Assembly: GCA_964006375.1 (NCBI GenBank)
Contig: OZ023265.1
Location: 151,070,769 to 151,134,768, forward strand
Direction: 5' to 3'
DNA: 64,000 nucleotides
Source of the DNA: Tillus elongatus
Lineage: Eukaryota > Arthropoda > Insecta > Coleoptera > Cleridae
The stretch's first letter is position 1; every line of letters starts with the position of its first letter. Positions 47,301 to 57,345 of the stretch are shown piece by piece. The position numbers and the translations under genes are program-made. The notes beneath the pieces are model-generated. The model was not told where the DNA came from. It made no database searches and was given only the letters and a program-made list of their open reading frames with translations.

Positions 47301-49521
47301 TCAATGTGACCCTGTTAGTTTGCACGTTAGCCACTCTTATGGGTATTGTCCTCTTCGGGTCTACTAAGCATCGTGCGACGAGGGCACCATCATGTCTATC
47401 TTTTAGGGGCTCCGCTATGAGAGCAGACATACCATCAAGTTTCTTCTCTAGTCTGGCTCTGACAATCTTCTCACTGTTACCAGGAATCCGTGTATCCTCG
47501 TCGACAATAAGTCTCACCCTGGGATTAGCTTCGCCTGCTGTTGGAGATAAATACAACTCTTCGTTACCGATTTTCAAGATCTTATTCTGGAAGTCTACTG
47601 ACAGGACATCGAAATCTTCCATTAAATCCAGGCCCAGAATAAATTCGTCGACGATTTCTGCGACGACAGCCCTTACCTGTAGCTCAGTACTGCCCAGCCT
47701 AATGAAAACAGTGGCCTCTCCATGCACAGGTATCCTATCTCCTTTTGCCGTCTCCAACACAGGCTGTTTGTTGGTCGTGAGTGCCGACCTGTTTGGCAAC
47801 ATGTCTGGACGTACAACGGATCTAGTAGCACCAGTATCGATGGTGAAACTGCATTGTCTTCCGTCTATACTGCCAGGTATAACGAGGCTCTCGCGGTAGC
47901 GTCGGATAGTGGAGACCCTGACCTTGAGGCCTTGGGTCTCGCATGCCACGTGTCGCCCACCTACACTGGCGTCAGGTCGTTTTCCCTGATGGCGCTCCCT
48001 GTTGGTGTATTCTTGTCTTCTGCATGCCACCTGTTGGGTTTGTGAGCACTGCCTACTTATGTGCCCTTTCCTACCACACTTGTAGCATTCTATGTGGGAC
48101 CAATCTGCTTTCGTCTTACGTGCTCCAACCGTTGCAGTGAGCTTGCTTATGGCTTCCTTCATCAACTTGATTTCTCGCCTTAGTTCCTCTGTCGTGTCTG
48201 CATGGTCCTCTATCTCCTTCACTTCGCGCAGCCTGTTGCGGCGAGGTTGAGATGCATTCTTCGCTGCTTCAAATTGCAAGCCATAGATAACGCAGTCTGT
48301 AAGTGTTTTGAATCTTCCGAGCCTTAAAGCTTGTTGCATCTCGTTGTCAAGTACCCCATCGATGAAGGTCTGGACGGTGATCTGGTTGACAAATTCTTCT
48401 GGGGCTTGGGGATATGCCAGTCGCACAAGTTTCTCCACTTCGGCACTGAACTCTTGCAGAGTCTCATTTGGCTTCTGGACCCTTGTCTTTAGTTGTGTCT
48501 GGTAGACCTGGCTCATGTACTTGTTACCATATCTCAAGTCTAGGGCCTGTATCACTGTTAAGTAGTTTTGCTGTTTCGACTCCGGGATGTTCTGGAGGAT
48601 TTCTAGGGCTTTACCTCGAAGCGAGAGAATTAGAGCAGTTGCTGCCTGTTGTTCGCTCCACCCATTGCTGAGAGCTGCTGCTTCAAACTGCCTCCTGTAC
48701 ATGGGCCACGATGTTTCTCCGTCAAAAGTCGGCGGCTTCAAAGTTCCATGAGGCTGCTGCACGATTGGCATATCTTCTTCCCGACGATTTTGAACTGGGG
48801 ACATTCCAGTAACTCCTCTTGGTTGAGTTCTGTCAGTCTGGCCCATCACCTGCTCTGTCAGTTCTCTATGTCTGACTTCTGTGCCTTTCATCATCATCTT
48901 CATTTGTTCTTTCAACCCTTCCACTTCTTCCCATCGTTTATTCAAATCCTCTGTTACATTTTCTACTTTCTTGTCCACATTTTCTACTTTCTTGTCCACA
49001 TTTTCTACTTTCTTGTCCACATTTTCTATTTGTTCGTTGATCTGTTCAATTTCTTCTTTTACATCAACTCTTATATTGTGGAACATACTTCGAAGCTCTT
49101 CTTTATCTTCTTGTCGCCTCTGTTCCTCCTCTTGTCGTCTTCTCTCGTCTTCTTCGCGCCGTCTTCTTTCATCTTCTTGTCGCCGTTGTTCGTCTTCTTC
49201 GCGTTGCCTCTTGAGGTCTTCTTTATCTTCTTGCCGCCGTCGTTCGTCTTCTTCGCGCCGTCTTCTTTCTTCTTCTTGTCGTCGTTGTTCGTCTTCTTCG
49301 CGTTGCCTCTTGAGGTCTTCTTGTCGTCGTTGTTCGTCTTCTTCGCGTTGCCTCTTGAGGTCTTCTTTATCTTCTTGCCGCCGTCGTTCGTCTTCTTCGC
49401 GCCGTCTTCTTTCTTCTTCTTGTCGTCGTTGTTCGTCTTCTTCACGTTGCTTTTTCAGTAAGTCCATCAACTCTTTGATTTCAGCCATCTCGTCGTAGTC
49501 AGTCGATCTAGTGTTTACCAT
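44326..49521 (-). CDS. gag-pol: Gag-Pol polyprotein of Ty3/Gypsy element, full length
   Basis: 1731 codons in one frame from the ATG at 49521-49519. Residues ~15-150 are an Arg/Glu/Asp/Gln-rich coiled-coil-like region made of near-repeats (EEDEQRRQ, RRREEDERRRQED), followed at ~165-200 by exact heptads VENVDKK repeated three times. A Gag-like region (~270-430) contains ALSNGWSEQQAATALI. A CCHC knuckle (CYKCGRKGHISRQC) lies near 478, the aspartic protease (FTIDTGATRS) near 560, reverse transcriptase with VYLDDV (catalytic Asp pair) near 980, RNase H (DTDASQYGIG) near 1125, and the integrase HHCC finger near 1367-1410 (GGHFGV, CDQCASKK). The integrase core has Asp in VAVDIAGPF (~1440), Asp in HTDQGRNFE (~1497) and Glu in GMVERHNRT (~1535). 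A chromodomain was not seen. Gag and Pol are fused with no frameshift, so relative expression is not set by frameshifting here. Every catalytic residue I looked for is present. Confidence 0.96.
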   Translation of the reverse strand: MVNTRSTDYDEMAEIKELMDLLKKQREEDEQRRQEEERRRREEDERRRQEDKEDLKRQREEDEQRRQEDLKRQREEDEQRRQEEERRRREEDERRRQEDKEDLKRQREEDEQRRQEDERRRREEDERRRQEEEQRRQEDKEELRSMFHNIRVDVKEEIEQINEQIENVDKKVENVDKKVENVDKKVENVTEDLNKRWEEVEGLKEQMKMMMKGTEVRHRELTEQVMGQTDRTQPRGVTGMSPVQNRREEDMPIVQQPHGTLKPPTFDGETSWPMYRRQFEAAALSNGWSEQQAATALILSLRGKALEILQNIPESKQQNYLTVIQALDLRYGNKYMSQVYQTQLKTRVQKPNETLQEFSAEVEKLVRLAYPQAPEEFVNQITVQTFIDGVLDNEMQQALRLGRFKTLTDCVIYGLQFEAAKNASQPRRNRLREVKEIEDHADTTEELRREIKLMKEAISKLTATVGARKTKADWSHIECYKCGRKGHISRQCSQTQQVACRRQEYTNRERHQGKRPDASVGGRHVACETQGLKVRVSTIRRYRESLVIPGSIDGRQCSFTIDTGATRSVVRPDMLPNRSALTTNKQPVLETAKGDRIPVHGEATVFIRLGSTELQVRAVVAEIVDEFILGLDLMEDFDVLSVDFQNKILKIGNEELYLSPTAGEANPRVRLIVDEDTRIPGNSEKIVRARLEKKLDGMSALIAEPLKDRHDGALVARCLVDPKRTIPIRVANVQTNRVTLKKGEVIAICEPIDRVTLSRKVTPTALDRRLPVEMVERFKNSWGQLNDMEMEMALKFVLEEADIFAQDKITGRTSLVQHRINTGDARPIRQPPRRLPFAKQSEIKAMVNEMLEDGVIEESNSPWSSPVVLVTKKDGTMRFCVDYRKLNDVTKKDSYPLPRIDDTLNTLAGSKWFSTLDLKSGYWQVELHKDDKEKTAFSTGNGLYQFKVMPFGLCNAPATFERLMELVLRGLTWETCLVYLDDVMVIGRTFDEHLSNLKQVFSRLRGANLQLNPKKCVFFQKKVNFLGHLVSEKGIETDPEKIKAVRDWPVPKNKHEVRSFLGLCSYYRRFVKYFSSIAKPLHSLTENKVEFIWSPDCQESFRELKHRLLTAPILAYPQDEGLFILDTDASQYGIGAVLSQLQAGEEVVIGYFSKTFGKAEKNYCVTRKELLAVVRSIEHFHSFLYGRTFRVRSDHSALQWLLNFRNPEGQIARWIEKLQSYDFRIEHRRGRSHANADSLSRRPCSVHECKFCERQENKEIDKVTHQIKQLVAGQKNNTDLDVNLEYIRDAQKTDPDLKNIREWLQKGKRPEWHDVSRFGAEVKGYWLQWDSLCLKNDMITRKWETADGRDCIYQTVVPSECISSVLQELHNSRSGGHFGVNRTLARVRDRFYWINCRRSVEEWCKRCDQCASKKGPKTRSRGKMMQYISGTPWERVAVDIAGPFPITESGNRYIMVAMDYFSKWPEVAPIPNQEATTVAEALMENVISRHGVPLEIHTDQGRNFESEVWKSLMDLLGIKKTRTTPLHPQSDGMVERHNRTINQYLAMFVDENQRTWDKLIPLFLLAYRSSQHESTGYTPSMMLTGREMRLPIDMTRPPPNEDIADLATLPEYVADLEGKLRTIHRCVRDRLLLSSDRMKMRLDRRATPHTFKEGDAVWLYQPTRRKGLSPKLQKPWEGPYLVTKKINDLVYRIQLSPRTKPKVVHIERLSPYRGNEPPSWRPVNTVRDKQS

Positions 49522-49558
49522 TTACAGCTAGCTTAGTTGTCCACTTCTTCACTCACTT

Positions 49559-49576
49559 ATCCCACTTCTGACACCA
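49559..49576 (-). other. primer-binding site, tRNA-Leu type
   Basis: On the minus strand TGGTGTCAGAAGTGGGAT begins 3 bases after the 5' LTR. It is complementary to the 3' end (CCA plus the ...CACTTCTGACA acceptor end) that I associate with eukaryotic tRNA-Leu. The match is 18 bases by eye. Confidence 0.75.
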
Positions 49577-49579
49577 AAT

Positions 49580-50320
49580 TGTTGCGTTTTCTCCGGGTTC
49601 TGGATAAGTGAGACTTTAAATTTTAACAAAACAACTTTATTTACACTCTAAATATGGATACAATAAAATTTCTAGAATGTCTCTCTCACAAAACACTTCA
49701 TTTACTGGCCTTACAATTACTACTCTCAACAAAAGTCACTAATCTGGTACTACAGTCACTACTCTCTTAACACTTTACATTGCTTCTTCAAGTCACTACC
49801 ACATTCTCTTACTGAACTGAACTAACTCGGGCTGGCTTGCTTCCGCTTTTATATACTCGCCGTACCTTCCCCTCCTTTCTAGAGCATTCCATTCCAGAAC
49901 CTTCCAGGACCTTCTTTTACTAGAAGGTTCTGTGAATACAGATCGGTCCCGTGTGTATACAGGGGGATGTATATACAGGTGATCCAAATGTGGTCACCAC
50001 TCCTATGTCACACAAGAGGTGTTTCTCGAACTATAAGATCTCTCTGCGTATACAGGGTGTAAGGGTTGTCTACGTATACAGGGTGTATATACAGGGTGTT
50101 CGGAATGTGCAGACCTCAGTTATCCGTTCCGACGGGGTACAAGTTGGTAACTTCGTTATTTCTGGTCCTAGAGGGTTGAGACTTCGCCTGAGGGGGGTCA
50201 CCCCAGGCACCCCCAGGGGGGTGGGGAGGCGGTGTTGCCAGATTGTGCAAAAATTCCCAGATGTTGGGGAAATTCTGGAGATGTGGCAACACCGCACCTA
50301 CGTCTATTGAAGTGCTTTGT

Positions 50321-50324
<4 letters not shown>
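49580..50324 (-). promoter_or_regulatory. Gypsy 5' LTR with core promoter
   Basis: 745 bases, same as the 3' LTR. On the minus strand a TATA box TATATAAAAG lies at 49855-49846. Initiator-like TCAGTT (49820-49815) and TCAGTA (49815-49810) follow about 37-42 bases further on, in the range expected for arthropod promoters. The AATAAA signal at 49641-49636 would define the end of R in the 3' copy. Upstream (50040-50095) the TATACAGGGTG-type short repeats may be enhancer-like, but that is inference. Confidence 0.85.
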
Positions 50325-50396
<72 letters not shown>

Positions 50397-50528
50397 ATAT
50401 AAAAATTGAAACTGACCCCGGATATGTGTTCTGGGGGGCGTAATTACCGGCCATTTGAAAAATTTTTTTCAAAATTCAAAAGTCGGGATCTCCTCATTAG
50501 TGAATTTTTTTAAAGAAAATTCAGTAAA
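50325..50528 (+). mobile_element. hairpin/TA-tract family, copy E2, right part
   Basis: TA tract 50325-50392, R-module (ATAAACATATAAAAATTG, CCCCGGATATGTGTTCTGGG) and terminal hairpin TTAGTGAATTTTTTTAAAG with AAAATTCAGTAA at 50500-50528. Continues copy E2 from 42359-43568. Confidence 0.85.
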
Positions 50529-50529
50529 A

Positions 50530-51885
50530 CAAGCAATCAGCGGTTATTAATGATATGTTACTGTAATCATTTGAAGGGGAATAAATGATTTACAGTTCAA
50601 GAGACTCTGTAGCAAATAAAGACCACGCCGTTCATTAACCAGTAGAATTTTTGAAGACTCTAAACCCACCTGGTCTTCCATACCATCGGCTGTTGTTACG
50701 TCTGGGCACACCCTTAATGTGGCTTGAGAATTTAAAACCACTCAAACTTTCTTATGGTACTAGGCTACAAGTTAAATCTTTTCATCGTAATGTTGTAGAG
50801 GCAACTATTATAACCGGATCTGCTCAAGGAGTATTTTGTATTAATTCTGCGTATCCCTTTAAATCGAAATGATCTCCCTTTTGAATTTAAAAGACCGTAA
50901 TTTCCCCTGAAAGTATGCTTCGCTATAACAAATGCAAACTAATATTAGTAGGAGGGGACTGTTTGTTCCATGGCCAATTGTACGCAGAGGGTTGGCGTGT
51001 GAGTTTACACCATAGAATAACTGTATAGACTCTGCCCTCTAAAATAGTAAAGAACGTCGTATATAAAGAAATATGATCGAAAAAAATCCAAGTTTTTCTG
51101 TATTTTTTCATCTCTAATTACTGACTTGAAATTTTGAATTTCTTCTTCTGCAATATTAACTAGGGTTTTTAGTTTAATTTGTATATGCATGTCAGTTTTG
51201 AAGGTACTTATGACTACGCTAGGCCGCTAGGCTTATACAGCTTGAAAAATTTGGTTATTATTATTATTATAACTGAATTCCACGCGGCCGAAGTCGCGGG
51301 CAACAGCTAGTAGAATAAGGTGATTAGAAAGTAACAAAATTTTAGATAGAAATAACCTGCTGATTTTCTATTATAATTGTTTGATAATTTAATGAACGCT
51401 CTTAAGAGAGAATGTTTAAAGTGCTTGTTATATTTATAACTGAGTTAATAAAAGTGGTTAAAGCGCTACTAATTACTTGCGTCTTTCATCGTAAAACCAT
51501 GATTTTATAGCTTACTTGGAGACTGTTTAAATAGCGATTCAAACAACTGAAGGTAGCAAAGCGGTGAGCCATTATTAACTTATCCATTGTAACGCGTTGC
51601 GTGAATGCAAAATATTTCATGCCCATAAATCAGCCATTCAAATGAGGAACTCAAATAAAGTGAGTTTCACACACACTACGTTGACTATCGGCTAAATGTT
51701 TACAATAGTTCAAGTGAGAAATTAATTATGATCCCTGTGATTTTCTAGAATAGTTATGTATATAACGCCGCTTCTATTTAAAAGCTAATAAAATTGCTCA
51801 TATAGTTTAGAATCAATGGTAAGTGGTATAAGGTTACAACATTATAAACCTACTTTTTCTGATCACTCACGTATTAGCATTAAAA
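50530..51885. other. no recognisable gene
   Basis: AT-rich. An open frame at 50651-50872 (73 codons) has no recognisable domain. The middle part (51270-51310) is slightly GC-richer and ends CGCGGGCAACAGCTAGTA, a kind of tail seen in many arthropod repeats, but I cannot define an element. Confidence 0.4.
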
Positions 51886-51889
51886 AAAG

Positions 51890-52683
<794 letters not shown>

Positions 52684-52802
52684 ATACGAATTTATTAACG
52701 ATGTAATTCCGAGTATTAGCAAACAGTATGTCTTTTGGTTGTTTTGCCGTAGAAAACCTACAGCTATTAATTATTTTCGGCTTGCTAAATTATAAAAAAA
52801 AC

Positions 52803-53905
52803 TCTGGACGCAGCAAGTGCGTTATGGTAGTGAATTTTCATAAAAATGTTTTTAATTGCAAATATGTGTTTCCTTTTTAAGAAAGCAGGCATCAATTTTG
52901 GTTACCAGTGTAACCTATATAGTAAAAACAATGTGCCATGTTTCATAAAAATAACTTTATTGTGTGAAAATGTACAAAAATTTCCAAAAGTAAACTTAAA
53001 GTGTTCCCGGAAAAACTCGTTTCTTGGTCAACCTTATAGGGTAATAGCAAATTGAGCTTTTCAAATTTGAAGCATTTAATGAAAATTCGCTACCATAACG
53101 CACTTCCTGCGTCCCGAATTTCTTTTCTTACAAACATGCATCGCTGAAAAATTCAAAAATGCAATAACATAAGGCGTGTTTGATTAAAAAAAAAAAAGAA
53201 AATTTGTATCACCAACGACTTATGGGCCATCCATTGTAGAAATATTTTTTAAGATGTAGCTCAAGACACCCTATAATTAATATATACAAATTTTCTTCAT
53301 ATCTTGTATAATAACGGATATATTGAGCTTTATTGATTTTTTACGAAAATTCGACAAAAATTATATACCATTAAACGATAAACTCTATAGCTAAGGCTAC
53401 TGCCAAGTATAAGAGAAAGGGTCTATTTGAAATGAATTTTCTGGAAACATTTTAGTAAAATGAAGGACAATGACGGTTGAAACTAAGACTTCAGAGTTTG
53501 TAAAACATCCTTCTTGAGACATTTGATTTCCATATCCCGTATTAGATTCAAGTTCTTTGCCTAAATGTTGCCGATTTTGACGTTTTAAATCGCAACTTTG
53601 ACGTTTTGAGGAAAACCCCAATTTATTTTTCTTTAAATGCCTATAACTTTTTTGTCTTTTGACCTACATAGCTAAATTTTGGTAGGTGGCTTACCTATAA
53701 GAATTTTAACTATCTTACCAAATTTGGTTGCCCTTACTTTGTTAATTCCGGAGATATAAATTTTTTTCGAAAGAAAACACAAAATTTTCCGGGAAAACCT
53801 GGGCAGATTTTCCTGGCTAACGAACTTAACCAAGCCATTTGCAAAAGGAATTTTTCCACCAAATTTAGTCAAAATCGGCCTATTATTTTTTGAGTTAGCG
53901 GTGTG

Positions 53906-53985
<80 letters not shown>

Positions 53986-54118
53986 ATATAAAAATTGACA
54001 CTGACCCCGGATATGTGTTCTAGGGGGCCTAGTTCGCGGTCATTTGAAGAAATTTTTTCAAAATTCAAAAGTCGGGATCTCCTCATTAGTGAATTTTTTT
54101 TAAGAAAATTCACTAAAA
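52803..54118 (+). mobile_element. hairpin/TA-tract family, copy E4 (full length)
   Basis: MITE-like module 52803-53117, middle region to about 53640, L-module to 53905, TA tract 53907-53981, R-module 53982-54085 (CCCCGGATATGTGTTCTAGG) and hairpin TTAGTGAATTTTTTTTAAG/AAAATTCACTAA at 54087-54116. A small open frame (52846-53055) inside the module matches those of the other copies. Immediately followed by the start of another copy at 54120. Confidence 0.9.
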
Positions 54119-54119
54119 A

Positions 54120-54235
54120 GTCTCGACGCAGCAAGTGCGTTATAGTAGTGAATTTTCATAGGAATGATCTGGCACAAAACATTTTTTTAAGTACATGCCT
54201 GTAACTTTTTTTATTGTAACATAGAGATCTAAATT
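54120..54235 (+). repeat. 5' end of another family copy (E5, truncated)
   Basis: Starts TCGACGCAGCAAGTGCGTTA then TAGTAGTGAATTTTCATAGG and resembles the start of the copy at 40715. It is head-to-tail with E4, joined only by a few A residues, and breaks off into a hAT remnant. Confidence 0.7.
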
Positions 54236-54239
54236 TTGG

Positions 54240-55138
54240 TATACAGTACTAAATGTTTGCGAAGGAAAACCAAAATATTATTTGTTTTTTTATAATTCTT
54301 TGACTGCAATTAAATAAGGTCTCGATGAAGAAATATCATTAAATTAGCAATATATCTACCACAAACATCTTGAGTTTCATCTACTACAACGTAACAAAAA
54401 GTATTTTTTATAACAGTTTTTACTTCTAAAAAAGTTTCTAAATAGCATTTTTTAACCATATTTTATCTCTGGTATAGACTGTTTACAATATTTTTCCAAA
54501 AGTGACTTGAAGACAGTGTTATTTAATTTATTCAGTGGAATGTTAGAAGCCACCATTGCCTTGCATAAGTCAAATTTAAAGGTATCCTCTTCTGCTTTCT
54601 TTGTTTGTCTTCCCAAACATTCGCGTATTGATGCTTGGGATGTATTATTTGAATTTTGTTTTTCACAATTTCTTTGATGCAGAGGTGTCCTACAGTGTTG
54701 GTCTATGAGATATGTCCTTGCGCTTGAAAGCTGTTCGAAAAGAAATCAATATTACTATAGGCATCTACATTTTTTTTTCGAATAAATAGAAATTTAGTAT
54801 TGTTTTTATACAATATCCGTGAATTAAGTGATAAAAATAAAGTCGTATATTTTTTATTTGTATTTCAGTAATTTTTTAAGAACTGCAAAGTATTTTTTAG
54901 TACTTTATTTAATGTTTTATTTGAATTTTATAATTTTCGATTATAAAAATCATGTGTCGAAAAATTTAGCAAATAGATACTGGGCTGATTAATGGCGATG
55001 GTTAAAAAAAGAAAATAGATCAGTTGCTTAAAATAAAAAGTAACTTACCACTTTCCCGCATGGTTTACAAAAAACGTTGTCACCATCTACAGAAAGCCCA
55101 TAGTGTGGCCGTATTCAGCTTGGCAATTTGGAGCACAT
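54240..55138 (-). pseudogene. hAT/CGGBP1-like transposase with an intron, broken
   Basis: Exon 1 (55138-55049) starts ATGTGCTC and contains a BED-finger-like segment GLSVDGDNVFCKPCGKV (CxxC pair), with one in-frame TGA at codon 8. A GTAAGT donor at 55048 and an AG acceptor at 54732-54731 (preceded by a pyrimidine-rich stretch) define a 318-base intron. Splicing would join GKV to LSSARTYLIDQH in the same frame, phase 0. Exon 2 (54730 downward) continues with the finger's second half (Asp-Gln-His..., TPLHQRNC), then FDLCKAMVASNIPLNKLNN, then after a frameshift at about 54450 VDETQDVCGRYIANLM, which holds the first catalytic Asp of hAT enzymes. The remainder is lost at about 54240. The family includes host genes such as CGGBP1 in vertebrates, but the terminus at 55908 favours a transposon. 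Confidence 0.75.
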
Positions 55139-55908
55139 TTTTTACAGTATAAAATGATAAAAACAGCCCTACACTAACACTGTCTAAAGATGAAGTAAAT
55201 TTACTGTGCGTGCAACTAAGCACAAGCAAACTAAATAAGATAAATAAATTATTTAAATTATAGGCACTACTGGTGTGTAAATATATCAGCCCTACCCCTT
55301 TAATGTCTTCTTACGAGACTTAAGATACGAATAAAATTACCTGGCGGTCAGTCCTTTCAATACATTCTGCAGTTATTATTGGACATTCCAGACACAGTTT
55401 TTATGATAGGCGAGCGTAAAACCCTAGTTCTTACGAATTTTAGATTTATACAATACCTACAAATAGCATTTTGCTATTTATTTCACATTGATGTAAAGTA
55501 CAAAGGAAAGAGCGCCATTACCGACAATCCGGCCAAGAATTTGTTTTTATACTCTCACCTACTAGCTACTAGTTTCATTTAGGTATAGCACGTACAAAGC
55601 TAGGAGACGTATATTCTAAGAACCCAGAGGTAGCTCACTGTCTTATATCTGAGTGAAGCGCTCGAACTACACAGTGCCAGGAATTTGGAATCTCCTTTCC
55701 GCCAGCTATATTTGAACGGCCTATAAATTTACCTTAGCAGCTGTTCACATTGAAACAAGTACATGTCTTTTGTTATATACGAAAACCCCTAAAAATTGTA
55801 AAATATGCAAATAATGCAAAATATATGGAAATATGCAATTTAGGTAAAATACACTAAAATATGCAACTTATGCAAAAAATATGCGAATTGCATATAATCC
55901 GAGCCCTG
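54240..55908 (-). mobile_element. hAT-type element remnant
   Basis: The right terminus CAGGGCTCGGATTATATGC (minus strand, 55908-55890) starts CAGGG, as many hAT ends do. It is followed by many ATGCA-type subterminal repeats (55790-55890). The transposase reads on the minus strand below it. The left terminus is missing: the element meets family copy E5 near 54240. An 8-base target duplication cannot be checked with one end gone. Confidence 0.75.
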
Positions 55909-55909
55909 A

Positions 55910-57300
55910 TATTGACATATAAGTTATAATACAAAGTTTCTAATATTATATTATAATTTAAAAAGCCTCTCCTATAGACCCTCTTTATTTGTAACGCTGT
56001 AACGCAATGTAGAGACGAGATGTCTTTAATTTTATTCAAAGTGGTTGGCGTTAACCAAGTTGTTTTGTAATTCATAGGTATGTAAACAGTAAAACAAGTG
56101 TTCTATAATTAAAACCGACTTTCCGCGTTCCTGCAAGTGGCTCGATCGGTACCAGATAAAGCTATCGCTCAGAATGTTCAGCTTCTCCTGTAATTAAAAG
56201 CTGAAATTTGATTAAGGGGTTAGGTGAACCAGACAATACAAATTTACGAAGCCGTGTTTTGTCTCAGGAACCTTTGTTGTTTTCCGATTGCTAAAAACAA
56301 TGGATTATTGAGTCTTTATGCCCGCGAAAATAAAAGAGACTTGTTTTGGATGGATGCATCTGAAATTACTTTAGGTCAATCGTAACCTCTGAAATATGAC
56401 AGAGTCTGTATCTTAAGAAGCTACTGTGTAAACAACACCAGTTCGATAAATGTGTAAAATTTTGTTTAGTTTAATTACTAAACAAATTATAAAAGAAATT
56501 TTATCAACTATTAGAAGGTGGATAGACCATGTTTCCAGGTAGATGGACATACTCCGATTTTTTAGAAAATCTAAAAGAAACAATATAAGTTGAAGCAAGT
56601 TTGGAATCATATTTTTTAGAATTATTATGAGAGTTCTAGTGAATGTGCATGTCTTTTTGCGTTTACCGCTATGTTGAACTTATGAAAACATTTCTCAGCC
56701 TACTGTATTTTACTCGTAAAACCTTCAAGTTAATACCAATGTCACGGCGATTGTAATAATAGAAAAAACCCGAAATCCTAAAGCTCTTGTGTTGAATTAT
56801 ATTTAGATCGCATTACGAAAGACTCAGCTATTTATAAATATGCTAAAGGTTTTTATACGACATATGATATATTTTCTACTGCTTTGATTATAAGGGCTGA
56901 TTTAAACATTCGTGTATTTAAAACTTAAGTTACTAAAGGCGGGTATGTATGGTCAAATGAAGGAAAATTTATTTAATGAATCCATTACAGTAGGATCCAG
57001 GTTTTACGAGCGGCAAATTTAACGAACTTCTCATTTAAAGAGCAAATTTTGGTGATTTGAATGGACTTGTGTAAGAGACAATGCTAAAATGTTTCTGATT
57101 TAACGAGACCGCTTTTAAGACGATTTAGGTTTTAGCGACGTATTTATTGCGCTGAACCCTTCACATTTTTATTGGGATACACAGGTGTGCGAAAGTAAAC
57201 AAGAGGGCTTGGCGTTTCTGGGAATTTCGTTGCCTCTCTACCTAAAAAATATGACCACTCGGACACACACGGGCTAGACCCACATGTTTGTTGATTGAGA
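55910..57300. other. no recognisable gene
   Basis: AT-rich, with frames below about 75 codons. A segment at 56810-56900 (CTATTTATAAATATGCTAAA, TTTTTATACGA) resembles 15925-15990, so an unnamed repeat is present. Nothing else recognised. Confidence 0.4.
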
Positions 57301-57304
57301 TACG

Positions 57305-57345
57305 ACACTAATAATAATAATAATAGTTTAATAATAATAGTTTTA
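57305..57345. repeat. (TAA)n short microsatellite
   Basis: Short TAATAATAA run, imperfect. Confidence 0.85.

Larger units (their letters stand above)
43569..50324 (-). mobile_element. intact Ty3/Gypsy LTR retrotransposon
   Basis: The element is 6756 bases, reads on the minus strand, and has 745-base LTRs at both ends, a primer-binding site, a polypurine tract and one uninterrupted gag-pol frame. Both flanks are TA tract, so the target duplication is hidden in TATA-type sequence. The LTRs looked identical wherever I compared them, and the open frames inside them are identical in length and sequence. This points to a very recent insertion. No env-like frame follows pol. The surrounding TA tract belongs to family copy E2. 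Confidence 0.95.

Noticed and set aside
47159..49498. Long plus-strand frames opposite the Gypsy gag-pol (246, 270 and 205 codons)
   Set aside because: Shadows of the intact minus-strand frame. The Ser/Leu-rich text mirrors the Arg/Glu-rich repeats.
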